A DNA stretch of 64,000 nucleotides from Pseudoalteromonas galatheae (GCF_005886105.2 NZ_PNCO02000001.1:1919001-1983000); one strand, 5' to 3'; positions 34,583-44,108 are shown, counted from the first letter of the stretch. Numbers and translations are program-made. Notes: generated by a model not told the origin, from the sequence alone.

Positions 34583-36103
34583 ATGAATCTTACACCGCAC
34601 AGCCCTTTTTCATCAAAAGCAAGTCAATTACTCAGCTGGGGACACTGGTTTACCTTTGCCAACATTGGCTTGGTTTTATTGATTAGCTCAGTTTATTTGT
34701 TCGCCGACAAAGCGCCAAGTACCTTTGTCGGTTGGTTTTATATGCTGATCACGTGGATAAGCCATACCAGCTTTATCACTTTTTGTGCGTTTGTATTAAC
34801 TATCTTTCCGCTTAGTTTAATATTCCCTTACCCGCGACATATTCGCGGGATGGCTGCAATTATTGCCTCGGTTGGTATTGTTGTACTAACAGTAGATGCC
34901 TTTGTTTACCTACAACTTGGCTACCATATAAACCCAGCTTCGCTTTCCGATATTTTTGTTTTATTGTGGGAAACCTTAGTCGGATCATCCCTAGTTAATC
35001 TCATCATTACCATTGCAATACTTGGACTGGTGCTCACTTTTGAACTACTCGCAGGCAATTATGCTTGGCGTCATTTGGCTGAGCTTAAGTCCTATAAATT
35101 TCCTCGTTATGCAACGGGCACCATTGTAACCTGCTTTGCGCTAAGCCACAGCCTGCACATTTGGGCTGATGCGAATGCCTTTTTCGATATCACTAAGCAA
35201 GATAATGTATTACCCCTCTCTTATCCTACAACCGCAAAGAGCTTACTCGCCAGACACGATTTACTTGATATCGAGCAGTATGAGGAAGCGCACTCACTAA
35301 GCATTGGTGATACGCATTCAAAATACAAAGCCCCTGTAATTTCGGCGGTATGCAAAGAAAAGAAAGATACTGGTGAGCAACCTATCTATATTTATGCGTA
35401 TACAGATCAGGCACTGTTCCAAAAAACAGCAACAGCACTTCAGAGCAACGGTAAAAATAACGTGTTCCGAATGGATTCTGTTTTACGTGCAGGAAATAGC
35501 AGCGATGCGCTATTCAGCCTGATATACGGTCTACCGAGTTATTATAAAGAGTCTGTCATGCTGCAGCAGCAAGTTCCGATATGGTCAATTAATAATGACT
35601 TAATGAGTGTTAATGCTAGCGGCGAGTTCTCTTTTGTTCCTTCTCATCAAGCAAGTAAATTAACAATCGTTGAAGTAAGCGACGAAATTGACATTGATAG
35701 TTCAAAGCCGTTCGTAGTAATTGATATTAGTGCACAGCAAGCGACGGTATTAACCAGTTCTGCGGTAACGAATATTGAACTGTTTGCTCAGGCTTCTGGT
35801 CTTGTGCAGCCCAATGACATCACCTACACCCTGTTAAGCTCTTATCTAGGCTGCGACTCCCTTGCTCAACAAAGTATGCTGGCATCGAACATTAAAACTC
35901 GCTCTCATGCAGAAGGCGTTAACTTTACGCAGGGTGTCTTAGTTGCCTTCAAAAAAGACAAAATCACCTTAGTCAATCAAGATGGTAGCTTCAAGCAGAT
36001 GTCAGCGAAGGAGGGCTTTGTTTTGAACGGTAATTTAGATATTCCATTTTTAATCCAAAGTATTAAGACATTAAAAAAATTCACGGCTCCTGAAGCACAG
36101 TAA
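34583..36103 (+). CDS. YejM/PbgA-like inner membrane protein with reduced periplasmic domain
   Basis: A 506-residue DUF3413-type protein. The first about 190 residues form five hydrophobic segments (SWGHWFTFANIGLVLLISSVYLF; FITFCAFVLTIFPLSLIF and others), with the YejM-like FPYPRHIRGMAAIIASVGI and YHINPASLSDIF. In E. coli YejM/PbgA (586 residues) a sulfatase-like periplasmic domain follows and the protein regulates LpxC turnover through LapB. Here the about 260-residue periplasmic part keeps LFSLIYGLPSYY but lacks most sulfatase core motifs and is shorter. It lies directly after yejL, so orthology by position is likely. Confidence 0.75.
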   Translation: MNLTPHSPFSSKASQLLSWGHWFTFANIGLVLLISSVYLFADKAPSTFVGWFYMLITWISHTSFITFCAFVLTIFPLSLIFPYPRHIRGMAAIIASVGIVVLTVDAFVYLQLGYHINPASLSDIFVLLWETLVGSSLVNLIITIAILGLVLTFELLAGNYAWRHLAELKSYKFPRYATGTIVTCFALSHSLHIWADANAFFDITKQDNVLPLSYPTTAKSLLARHDLLDIEQYEEAHSLSIGDTHSKYKAPVISAVCKEKKDTGEQPIYIYAYTDQALFQKTATALQSNGKNNVFRMDSVLRAGNSSDALFSLIYGLPSYYKESVMLQQQVPIWSINNDLMSVNASGEFSFVPSHQASKLTIVEVSDEIDIDSSKPFVVIDISAQQATVLTSSAVTNIELFAQASGLVQPNDITYTLLSSYLGCDSLAQQSMLASNIKTRSHAEGVNFTQGVLVAFKKDKITLVNQDGSFKQMSAKEGFVLNGNLDIPFLIQSIKTLKKFTAPEAQ

Positions 36104-36168
36104 CCTTGAACAAAGCTAGATCTCATCTATGTTTAACTAGATATTGACTGTTACTGCAAGGATGCCAG

Positions 36169-36645
36169 ATGCAATTGTATCTTAAATTACTTACACTGAT
36201 TTTTATCTGCTCACCTAGTTTCGCAACAACAACGGTGCACTACTACAAATGTACCACCGACAGAGGCATCGTTTTTAGCCAATTCCCCTGCTCGGCTAAT
36301 GCGGCCCAGCATACGATAACCACATCCGATCCTAAAGCCTCGGCTCCCTCAGAACAGCATTATAAAACGCTAAATAATTTGGAACGTAACCAAATTGCAA
36401 AAAGAACAAAGCGTGCACTTAGAGCCAAGCACCATGAAAAAGCCATGCTCAACCGTAAAAGAGATACCGCGGTTAGAGAGCAACAAGATAAGTTAACTAA
36501 GCTGATGAACGAAGACAGGCGCAAAAAGGTCGTCAGGCAAGTTAAAAAAGAAATAAAAGCCATTAATAAGGCACATGCTAAAGCGATAAAGAGCCTAGAA
36601 AAAGAGATTTCAAAATTAGAAAAGCAGCTAAAAGCATACGAGTAA
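36169..36645 (+). CDS. DUF4124-domain secreted protein with C-terminal coiled coil
   Basis: A 158-residue exported protein. After a signal peptide (MQLYLKLLTLIFICSPSFA) is a DUF4124 domain (HYYKCTTDRGIVFSQFPC, two Cys). A very basic coiled coil covers about 75-158 (QVKKEIKAINKAHAKAIKSL and similar Lys/Glu/Arg heptads). Function is unknown. It stands between the yejM-like gene and aceK without tight coupling. Confidence 0.75.
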   Translation: MQLYLKLLTLIFICSPSFATTTVHYYKCTTDRGIVFSQFPCSANAAQHTITTSDPKASAPSEQHYKTLNNLERNQIAKRTKRALRAKHHEKAMLNRKRDTAVREQQDKLTKLMNEDRRKKVVRQVKKEIKAINKAHAKAIKSLEKEISKLEKQLKAYE

Positions 36646-36731
36646 TATCACCACATTGATTGCTTTGGAGGATCACGCTTTATCAATAAGTACGCCAAGT
36701 TTGATAATAAGAATTAAGCGAATTGGTAGAA

Positions 36732-36744
36732 CTGGTATTACCAG
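36732..36744. promoter_or_regulatory. Candidate GntR/FadR-family operator upstream of aceK
   Basis: CTGGTATTACCAG is a perfect palindrome around a central T, 66 bases before the aceK start codon. It matches the TGGT-N3-ACCA pattern of PdhR/FadR-type operators. Regulation of a glyoxylate-cycle control gene by such a factor is biologically reasonable, but the motif is short. The same core occurs at 54415. Confidence 0.45.
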
Positions 36745-36810
36745 ATGACTTTTTCTACATTACCTTGTAAAGTGAAACCACTCAGCGTGGATAATTTATG
36801 AGGGATGTAG

Positions 36811-38535
36811 ATGCAAGCACAGCAATTGGCGGAGCGAATTTTATCAGGTTTCCAAAACCACTATCACGCATTTGTGGAAATTACCAAATTGGCACCTATC
36901 GCTTTTGCTTCGCAAAATTGGGGAGAGATAGAAAGAATAAGTAAAGCGAGGATCAGCCAATACGACAGTAAAGTTGATGAGACCGCACAGAAGTTGATAC
37001 AACTCTATGGCTCGACGCAACTGAATGAATCGCTATGGTATCAAGTAAAACAGGCTTACCTTGAACGCCTCACCTTTCACCCTCAACCAGAGCTTGCTGA
37101 AACTTTCTATAATTCAGTTTTTTGTCGTCTTTTTCATCGCCGATATTACAATAGTGACTTCATTTTTGTTGAAACCCAACTTGCTAACGCCACATCGCTC
37201 CCTGTAGAAGCTGAGTATCGAAGTTATTTCCCAGTCGTCAATGGTCTGAAGCCAACCATCAAAAAAATCATCGAACACATTGACTTTCATTGTGAATTTG
37301 AAGATTTAGATAGAGATATTCGACTACTCGTTAAGGCGTTTCTTAAACAAGCACCTAACACGCATCATCAGGCGCACTTAATGCGCTTCGATATCCTCAG
37401 CGCACCTTTCTATCGTAATAAAGGTGCCTATATTGTCGGCCGAGTGGTATCTAAATCTGGTGTACAGCCGTTTATCATCTCGGTATTACACGCACAAACA
37501 GGGGGCTTACTGATCGATGCGCTACTTACCAACAGCTCACAAATGCGGGTGATTTTTGGTTTTGCGCGTGCTTACTTTTTAGTAGAGACCCATGCCCCAT
37601 CTGCGTTAGTTAAGTTTTTAAATCAACTCATGCCAAATAAAACAAAGGCTGAGCTTTATAATGCCATCGGCTTTCATAAACAGGGAAAAACCGAATTTTA
37701 TCGTGAGTTTTTACACCACTTAGCGAATTCTGAAGAACAGTTTGAAGTCGCACCAGGTACACCCGGTATGGTGATGATGGTATTCACTCTGCCAAGTTTT
37801 CCCTATGTTTTTAAAGTGATCCGTGACCAATTTCCAGAAAGTAAGCCATTTACAAAAGCAACCGTTTTAGAGCGCTACCAACTCGTAAAACGCCACGATC
37901 GTGTAGGTAGAATGGCAGATACGATTGAATATTCCGATGTGGTGATCCCACTTGCACGTATTTCTCCAGCTCTTTATCAGCTATTACTAGACTCTATCTC
38001 TCAAAGTATACGTATTGAGGGGGACAATATGGTGATAAAACACTTGTATATTGAGCGCCGTATGACACCGCTCAACCTCTTTGTACAGCAAGCCGATGAA
38101 GAAACGTGCGAGCAAGTTATTAGAGATTACGGCTATGCGCTTAAAGAAATGCTCGCTGTAAACATTTTTCCAGGTGACATGCTGTTAAAAAATTTTGGCG
38201 TGAGCAAACATCATAGAGTTATTTTCTATGACTATGATGAAGTACAATATCTCACGGAAATGAACTTTAGAGCACTGCCAAAACAAGGGCTTGATAATAT
38301 GTATGACTCTGCGGATATTTCCAGCGCGCCACAAGACGTCTTTCCTGAACAGTTGTGTACATTTGTTCTGACAAATCCTACACTAAAGGAAATGTTTCTG
38401 CGCCATCATGCTGATTTGGCTGAGGTGTTGTTTTGGCAGCAAGCACAACGAGATATTCGTGAGAGAGTCGTAAGACATATTTACCCTTATCCACGTGAAA
38501 ATCGTTTTCTCCAAGATGCCAAAAAAGAAGAATAA
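36811..38535 (+). CDS. aceK: Isocitrate dehydrogenase kinase/phosphatase
   Basis: A 574-residue AceK, which reversibly phosphorylates isocitrate dehydrogenase to divert carbon into the glyoxylate bypass. The N-terminal regulatory domain covers about 1-310. The nucleotide loop APGTPGMVMMVF is followed by YVFKVI with the ATP-binding Lys, and the catalytic stretch is NIFPGDMLLKNFGVSKHHR with FYDYDEVQYL. It normally follows aceBA, but no malate synthase or isocitrate lyase gene is near here. A GAGGGA site precedes the ATG. Confidence 0.93.
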   Translation: MQAQQLAERILSGFQNHYHAFVEITKLAPIAFASQNWGEIERISKARISQYDSKVDETAQKLIQLYGSTQLNESLWYQVKQAYLERLTFHPQPELAETFYNSVFCRLFHRRYYNSDFIFVETQLANATSLPVEAEYRSYFPVVNGLKPTIKKIIEHIDFHCEFEDLDRDIRLLVKAFLKQAPNTHHQAHLMRFDILSAPFYRNKGAYIVGRVVSKSGVQPFIISVLHAQTGGLLIDALLTNSSQMRVIFGFARAYFLVETHAPSALVKFLNQLMPNKTKAELYNAIGFHKQGKTEFYREFLHHLANSEEQFEVAPGTPGMVMMVFTLPSFPYVFKVIRDQFPESKPFTKATVLERYQLVKRHDRVGRMADTIEYSDVVIPLARISPALYQLLLDSISQSIRIEGDNMVIKHLYIERRMTPLNLFVQQADEETCEQVIRDYGYALKEMLAVNIFPGDMLLKNFGVSKHHRVIFYDYDEVQYLTEMNFRALPKQGLDNMYDSADISSAPQDVFPEQLCTFVLTNPTLKEMFLRHHADLAEVLFWQQAQRDIRERVVRHIYPYPRENRFLQDAKKEE

Positions 38536-38551
38536 TATAAAGGAAAACTGA

Positions 38552-39490
38552 GTGAACATTAGTAAAATTGACCTTAACCTGCTGGTTTACCTCGATACCT
38601 TGCTTCGAGAATGCAACGTAACACGTGCCGCAAATCAATTAAGTATTACCCAGCCAGCAATGAGTAATGGTCTTAAGCGCCTCAGAAACCTCTTTAATGA
38701 CCCTATTTTAGTACGTACCAGCGAAGGCATGGTGCCGACAGAGCGCGCACTTGAGCTGCAGCCTGTGATCCGTGGCATACTTATGACTTTAGAGGAAACC
38801 TTAGCCCCTAACAGAGAGTTTGAGGCAGCGAGTAGTAATCGAGTATTTCGAATTATGGCCAGTGACTATGCCGCGAGTACACTTGCACCGAAACTCCTGA
38901 ATAAACTCCATGAAGAAGCCCCAGATACGACCCTTGATATTCTCACGCCGAGTGATGTTACATTCCATGATGTGGAAAATGGCAAGGTAGACATGGCAAT
39001 TAACCGCTTCGAAAACTTACCGCAATCGTTCCACCACAAACGAATTTGGAAGGATAGTTTTTGCTGCCTCGTAAAATCCGACAACCCAGTTATTACCAAC
39101 TTTACGCTTGATGCCTATTTAAAGTCTCGCCATATTTGGGTAAGCAAAACAGGATTTGGTGTTGGGGTCGGAATGGATCCCGCAGATGTACAGAAGCTTG
39201 GCTGGGTTGACGAGGCGCTTGCACACTTTGGAAAACACCGAAACATCGCGACTTTTACGCGTAATTATCACGTTGCAATTCACTTAGCAAAAGAGCAGAA
39301 CTTAATTGCAACATTGCCATCGAAAGCCGCGAATATCTATCGTGATGATCCGACTTTAGCCGTGCTAGAGCCACCTTTCCCAATTCCACCGTTTGAGTTA
39401 GATATGATTTGGAGCCCGTTATTACACCGTGATGCAAGTCATATTTGGTTGAGACAAAAAATTGCAGAGGTAGCTGAAGAGCTTACATAA
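38552..39490 (+). CDS. LysR-family transcriptional regulator
   Basis: A 312-residue LysR regulator. The N-terminal winged helix covers about 3-65 (KIDLNLLVYLDTLLRECNVTRAANQLSITQPAMSNGLKRL), and a two-lobed effector domain fills the rest. The sequence type is NodD/LeuO/PcpR-like (EGMVPTERALEL). The GTG at 38552 is preceded by AGGA at seven bases. It begins 16 bases after aceK, so it may be co-transcribed with it, which is unusual. The effector is unknown. Confidence 0.85.
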   Translation: MNISKIDLNLLVYLDTLLRECNVTRAANQLSITQPAMSNGLKRLRNLFNDPILVRTSEGMVPTERALELQPVIRGILMTLEETLAPNREFEAASSNRVFRIMASDYAASTLAPKLLNKLHEEAPDTTLDILTPSDVTFHDVENGKVDMAINRFENLPQSFHHKRIWKDSFCCLVKSDNPVITNFTLDAYLKSRHIWVSKTGFGVGVGMDPADVQKLGWVDEALAHFGKHRNIATFTRNYHVAIHLAKEQNLIATLPSKAANIYRDDPTLAVLEPPFPIPPFELDMIWSPLLHRDASHIWLRQKIAEVAEELT

Positions 39491-39615
39491 CGACATAACA
39501 GGCCTCGGATTCGGACAAATAATGAGCCGCTTTAGCTCAGTGCGCTTTTTGAAATTGGTATCGCCAGCTAATTGAACTATCCTTTTATTTATAAGCATAA
39601 AGGGTGCAATAGAGC

Positions 39616-39999
39616 ATGGCGAAATTCTCTTATAGAGCAACAGTTGATAGTAAAGAGAAACTTATCCACGCAGCCGCATACGGGGAATGCGTGGAAGCCA
39701 ATATCATCGAGATGTATAAAAACTTAGGACTTGCACTTAAGTCGAATCAGCTAAAGGGTCTGGTTATCGACGTATCTCAATTACATATCACTTACGACTA
39801 CCCAAGCGTACTAAGCGTTTTACAAAAGCTCAATCAATTTGTTGATGGGATCACCCTAGCCCGAGTTATTTCTCCCTCAGACACCAAAAGTGGATTAATT
39901 GAAGCATTTGCTGACAAGCACGGCTTAGCGATTAAGAACTTCGAGAACTACAACGATGCGGTGGCTTGGGTACTTACCATGAATGCAAAAAATAGTTGA
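39616..39999 (+). CDS. SpoIIAA/STAS-like small protein
   Basis: A 127-residue cytoplasmic protein with a pattern like SpoIIAA-like/STAS proteins (PF11964 type): strand-helix repeats YRATVDSKEKLIHAAAYGE, LKGLVIDVSQLHI, then GITLARVISPSDTKSGLIEAFADK. No catalytic residues stand out. Other STAS-like folds bind nucleotides or partner proteins; the role here is unknown. It stands alone downstream of the LysR gene. Confidence 0.65.
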   Translation: MAKFSYRATVDSKEKLIHAAAYGECVEANIIEMYKNLGLALKSNQLKGLVIDVSQLHITYDYPSVLSVLQKLNQFVDGITLARVISPSDTKSGLIEAFADKHGLAIKNFENYNDAVAWVLTMNAKNS

Positions 40000-40076
40000 G
40001 CAAGCATTCAGAGTCAGGTCATGAAAGCAGTGATATTATCTGATGTTGGCCTATAACAAATGGCCTACCATAAGTA

Positions 40077-40236
40077 ATACCAATTGAATTAATTCTCTAA
40101 TCAATTTGAAGGGTGAAATAGCATATTAGCTTCGTTAAAAATTCTCATTTAGAACAACTAAATAGCAAAATTTTGCCTTGCTACTAAAGCTATTTCCCCG
40201 CTTCAAGATAGATCATTTACTTAATACAACTGGTAT
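40077..40236. repeat. MITE-like element with about 47-bp imperfect terminal inverted repeats
   Basis: The left arm (40077-40122), starting ATACCAATTGAATTAA, is closely matched by the reverse complement of the right arm (40189-40236), which starts ATACCAGTTGTATTAA. Both arms continue to TTGAAG-rich sequence and end GAAATAGC. About 66 bp of AT-rich sequence lies between them. No transposase frame is present. This fits a non-autonomous miniature inverted-repeat element or a palindromic intergenic repeat. Several short frames over it are not genes. Confidence 0.65.
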
Positions 40237-40272
40237 AATTTGTGAACAACCTTTATTTCATAATAGGAAACT

Positions 40273-40881
40273 ATGGAACAATATATCTCAACGTTCATTT
40301 TTTTCTTTGCGGTCATCGACCCCATTGGCACCATTCCGGTATTTATCGCAACCACTACTGGCTTTGATATTGCTACAAAACGAAAAATAGCGGTTAAGGC
40401 AACACTGGTTGCTGCCATTGTGTTACTGTTTTTTATTATTGCTGGCGAAATTATTTTAAATGCCATTGGTATTCCTTTACCTGCATTTGCGATTGCTGGC
40501 GGCATCGTACTTTTCATCTTTGCCATGACAATGATTTTTGGCGAGGGTAAGCCAAGTGAAGAGATTAAGTTAGACAGTAAAGCATCAGACACCGCTATTT
40601 TCCCTTTAGCAATGCCTTCGATCGCAAGCCCAGGGGCAATGTTGGCTGCCGTTTTGCTTACTAAAAACAGCGAAAACAATGTATTTGAACAACTCCAAAC
40701 ATCGCTTATTATGCTCAGCGTATTGGCTATCGTGTTGCTATTTTTACTGGTTGCGACAAAAATTCACCAATGGATTGGTGATAGTGGCGCAAGTATCGTC
40801 AGCCGAGTAATGGGACTTATTTTAGCTTCCGTTGCGGTATCTAGCGTATTGGCGGGTATTAAAGAATATTTTATGTTGTAA
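40273..40881 (+). CDS. MarC-family integral membrane protein (UPF0056)
   Basis: A 202-residue membrane protein with about six hydrophobic segments and the family signature FFAVIDPIGTIPVFIATT near residues 12-29. IFAMTMIFGE and PLAMPSIASPGAMLAAVL are also typical. MarC and YhgN are inner-membrane proteins without an established transport function; older links to multiple antibiotic resistance were not confirmed. It is monocistronic and convergent with mltG. Confidence 0.87.
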   Translation: MEQYISTFIFFFAVIDPIGTIPVFIATTTGFDIATKRKIAVKATLVAAIVLLFFIIAGEIILNAIGIPLPAFAIAGGIVLFIFAMTMIFGEGKPSEEIKLDSKASDTAIFPLAMPSIASPGAMLAAVLLTKNSENNVFEQLQTSLIMLSVLAIVLLFLLVATKIHQWIGDSGASIVSRVMGLILASVAVSSVLAGIKEYFML

Positions 40882-40934
40882 TAGAGAGTAACGAGAGAGC
40901 TAGCCCTCTCTTCAACGCCAGCTATCTTTCAAAG

Positions 40935-41906
40935 TCACTGTTTCAAAATAAATTTCTTCACCGCTTTATTGTGCTCAGACAATGTTTTCGAAAAGTGGTG
41001 CCCACCATCTCCTGACGCAACAAAATAAAAATAATCGGTTGTTGCGGGATTAAGTGCCGCATGGATAGCAGCACGAGACGGCATTGCAATGGGGGTCGGT
41101 GGTAAGCCATCAATCCGATAGGTATTATATGGCGTCTTTTTACGGATATCTTCACGTTTAATGTCACCATCAAAGTGCTCACCAATACCATAAATAATGG
41201 TTGGATCTGTCTGTAAACGCATGCCCTTACGTAAGCGATTGATAAAAACGGAGGCTACTTTATCTCTTTCTGCGACTACGCCCGTTTCTTTCTCAATAAT
41301 CGAAGCCAAGATCAAGGCTTCATAAGGCGTGTTTAAAGGAAGATCTGGCATCCTGTTTTGCCACTCCTGCTCAAGCACACTCTGCATTTTGGTATGGGCG
41401 CGTTTAAGTAAGCGCAGCGCTGAGTCATTTCCATGGTAATGGTAGGTGTCGGGGTACAACCACCCTTCAGCTGAACTTTGCGCTATATTCAGTTGTGCTG
41501 CCAGCTTATCAATGTCTTGCGTTAAGTAAGGGGCACTAAGGAGCTTGTTTTTGACTTCCCAAATGGGCATCCCTTCAATGATTGTAAAGCTAAAGTTGTG
41601 TTGCTCTCCACGACTAATTTTGCTGATGGCATCCAGCACAGTTAGCCCTTTAAGATCGTAAAAGCCCGCTTGTAACGCGAATAACTTAGGCTCTAACTTA
41701 CTATAAAGTTGATAAGGAAAGCAGTTAGATAATGCCCCGCTACGCTGCCATAGCTGACAGAGCTGATTAAATGTTTGCCCAGCCTTTATCTCAACTAATG
41801 ACTCAGAGATATTAAGTGGTTCAAATTTAACCTTATTTATTTGCTGAGATAACCACCAGGACGCTGCTGCTATCAAAAATGCGACTATGATAAACAGTTT
41901 TTTCAT
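40935..41906 (-). CDS. mltG: Endolytic murein transglycosylase MltG
   Basis: A 323-residue YceG-family enzyme. An N-terminal membrane anchor (MKKLFIIVAFLIAAASWWL) is followed by a LysM-like part, then the catalytic domain with ASIIEKETGV (EKET at 205-208) and RLRKGMRLQTDPTIIYGIG. MltG cleaves nascent glycan strands and helps set strand length. The first six codons lie five bases after pabC; the E. coli order pabC-mltG (yceG)-tmk-holB is preserved up to here, but tmk and holB are not downstream. Confidence 0.92.
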   Translation of the reverse strand: MKKLFIIVAFLIAAASWWLSQQINKVKFEPLNISESLVEIKAGQTFNQLCQLWQRSGALSNCFPYQLYSKLEPKLFALQAGFYDLKGLTVLDAISKISRGEQHNFSFTIIEGMPIWEVKNKLLSAPYLTQDIDKLAAQLNIAQSSAEGWLYPDTYHYHGNDSALRLLKRAHTKMQSVLEQEWQNRMPDLPLNTPYEALILASIIEKETGVVAERDKVASVFINRLRKGMRLQTDPTIIYGIGEHFDGDIKREDIRKKTPYNTYRIDGLPPTPIAMPSRAAIHAALNPATTDYFYFVASGDGGHHFSKTLSEHNKAVKKFILKQ

Positions 41907-41911
41907 TTATA

Positions 41912-42685
41912 TTACTTCCCTAAAAATCGCCTTTTCAATTCATGTAAGTAGGCGATATCGAAATGTTTATTCTCAATTCTTACTACAGGTACCAACTGCA
42001 TTAAACTATTACAAATAAATACGCCATCAGCTGCTTTTAACTCGTCAAAAGCAATTTTTTTGACCCTAATATCATGCCTACTTTCAAGTGCGGTTAAGAA
42101 TACGCCTTTAATGCCTGAGCCACTAAGATCTGGTGTATACAGCTTGTTTTCTTTAATCATGATGATATTTGCCGCTGACGCTTCAATCACCATATCATTG
42201 ATATCCATCACAATAACATCGTCGCAAACCAATGTCTGTGCATCTTGTTTAATAAGTACTTGTTCTAACCGATTCAGTGTCTTTAATCCAGCTAGTAATG
42301 GCTGAATACCCAGTTTAACTCGGCTTAATGCGACCTCAATCCCATTTTGCTGCCATGTTTTATAGTGTGAAGGAAAAGGTAAGACCTGAATACTCACACT
42401 TGGCTGAGGCGTCTCAGGAGCTTGGTAACCGCGGCCCCCGCACCCTCGAGTGATAAGGATCTTTAGCACCGCTTCCGCTTTATCTTTAACTTGCTCTTGA
42501 GCTAAAGACTCAATTTTATCTAATCGTAACTCGGGAAAGTCCAAGCGCTGCTGACACAATGTCAATCGCGCCTTGTGAAGTGGCCACAAGTCAATATTTC
42601 CATCACGGACTAACGCAGTGGTAAAAAAACCGTCTCCATAGGCCAATCCTCTGTCAGTGTTAGAAAAAAGCTGCTGATTATCCAC
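41912..42685 (-). CDS. pabC: Aminodeoxychorismate lyase
   Basis: A 257-residue fold-type IV PLP enzyme. The N-terminus GLAYGDGFFTTALVRDG is the family start, and Lys140 or nearby in the LKTLNRLEQVLIKQDA block carries PLP. IVMDINDMVIEASAANIIMI and SGSGIKGVF are also typical. It forms p-aminobenzoate from aminodeoxychorismate for folate synthesis. A strong terminator lies between fabF and pabC, so it may have separate transcription. Confidence 0.9.
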   Translation of the reverse strand: MDNQQLFSNTDRGLAYGDGFFTTALVRDGNIDLWPLHKARLTLCQQRLDFPELRLDKIESLAQEQVKDKAEAVLKILITRGCGGRGYQAPETPQPSVSIQVLPFPSHYKTWQQNGIEVALSRVKLGIQPLLAGLKTLNRLEQVLIKQDAQTLVCDDVIVMDINDMVIEASAANIIMIKENKLYTPDLSGSGIKGVFLTALESRHDIRVKKIAFDELKAADGVFICNSLMQLVPVVRIENKHFDIAYLHELKRRFLGK

Positions 42686-42716
42686 ATCGCTTTCCTTTTA
42701 AGGGTATTCACAACAT

Positions 42717-42750
42717 AAAAAAGCTCGGCATTGCCGAGCTTTTTTATCAT
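42717..42750 (-). terminator. Terminator between fabF and pabC
   Basis: AAAAAAGCTCGGC (42717-42729) pairs over 13 bases with GCCGAGCTTTTTT (42733-42745) around a three-base loop, giving a T-run on either strand. It lies in the direction of fab transcription, so pabC-mltG would be expressed by readthrough or their own promoter. Confidence 0.85.
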
Positions 42751-42783
42751 AACCTACTTTGCTATTAGATTACTAAGGCTGAT

Positions 42784-44022
42784 CTACACCTTTTTAAATA
42801 GCAATGAACCGTTTGTTCCACCGAAGCCAAAAGAATTACACAAAGTGTACTCTAGCTTGGCATCACGGGCAGTATGAGGCACGTAGTCTAAATCACAACC
42901 TTCATCTGGGTTATCTAAGTTAATGGTCGGCGTTACTTTTTGGTCTTGCAGTGCAAGAATCGAAATAATTGATTCAACTGAGCCCGCAGCACCAAGTAAG
43001 TGGCCCATCATTGATTTAGACGAGCTCACCATTACATCTTTTGCCGCAGAACCAAATACCGACTTTACAGCATGCGTCTCTGCAACGTCACCCGCCGGAG
43101 TGGAAGTACCGTGTGCATTGATATAGCCAACCTGCTCTGCATTGATCCCTGCGTCATTCAATGCATTAACCATGGCTTGTGCAGCGCCAGCACCATCTTC
43201 TGGTGGCGACGTCATATGATATGCATCGCCACTCATACCAAAGCCAACCAGTTCAGCGTAAATCTTCGCACCACGAGCTTTCGCATGCTCATACTCTTCC
43301 AGTACGATCACACCGGCTCCATCAGCTAGCACAAAACCATCACGGTCTTTATCCCAAGGGCGAGAAGCCGCTTGCGGATCATCGTTACGCGTAGAAAGCG
43401 CACGAGCTGCACTAAAACCGCCCATACCAATTGGGGTTGACGCTTTTTCAGCACCGCCAGCTACCATCGCATCCGCATCGCCATATGCAATCATACGGGC
43501 CGCATGGCCGATATTATGAAGGCCAGTTGTACATGCAGTAACAATCGAAATATTTGGACCTCTTAAGCCATGCATGATAGACAAGTGGCCAGAAATCATA
43601 TTGATAATGGTAGAAGGTACGTAAAACGGAGAAAGCTTGCGTGGGCCACTATTTAATAGTTTAACGTGGTTTTCTTCAATTAGCGTCAAACCACCTATAC
43701 CAGAGCCAATGGCTACACCAACTCTTGCGGCATTCTCTTCGTTAACTTCAAGACCTGAGTCTTTTATAGCCTGTACACCTGCAGCGATACCATACTGGAT
43801 GAAAACATCCATTTTTTTAGCATCTTTAGGGGAAATATACTCAGTGACATCAAAGTCGTTAACTAAACCAGCAAACTTAGTTCCGAAACCTTCTGTGTCA
43901 AAATGCGTGATATTGCGAATGCCACTACGGCCTTCTAATAAGCCCTGCCAGGTAGATGCAACATCATTACCCAGCGGCGTCAACATACCTAAGCCAGTTA
44001 CTACGACTCGACGTTTAGCCAC
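42784..44022 (-). CDS. fabF: Beta-ketoacyl-ACP synthase II
   Basis: A 412-residue elongating ketosynthase with catalytic Cys164 in [12 protein letters not shown] and the histidines of [12 protein letters not shown] and [11 protein letters not shown]. It condenses malonyl-ACP with acyl-ACP and is important for cis-vaccenate formation. The GTG start at 44022 is supported by GGAGGA five bases upstream; an in-frame TTG at 44034 lies within that site. It follows acpP after 86 bases. Confidence 0.94.
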   Translation of the reverse strand: MAKRRVVVTGLGMLTPLGNDVASTWQGLLEGRSGIRNITHFDTEGFGTKFAGLVNDFDVTEYISPKDAKKMDVFIQYGIAAGVQAIKDSGLEVNEENAARVGVAIGSGIGGLTLIEENHVKLLNSGPRKLSPFYVPSTIINMISGHLSIMHGLRGPNISIVTACTTGLHNIGHAARMIAYGDADAMVAGGAEKASTPIGMGGFSAARALSTRNDDPQAASRPWDKDRDGFVLADGAGVIVLEEYEHAKARGAKIYAELVGFGMSGDAYHMTSPPEDGAGAAQAMVNALNDAGINAEQVGYINAHGTSTPAGDVAETHAVKSVFGSAAKDVMVSSSKSMMGHLLGAAGSVESIISILALQDQKVTPTINLDNPDEGCDLDYVPHTARDAKLEYTLCNSFGFGGTNGSLLFKKV

Positions 44023-44108
44023 GGTGTCCTCCAAAAAGGGATTATTATAATAATTGGGGGGTCTAGAAAGAGTTAGGGCAGCGAGTGCTGCCCTAATAGA
44101 AAAGCTAG

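Noticed and set aside
40178..40390. 70-residue frame upstream of and into marC
   Set aside because: Overlaps the inverted-repeat element and the marC start; composition is AT-driven.
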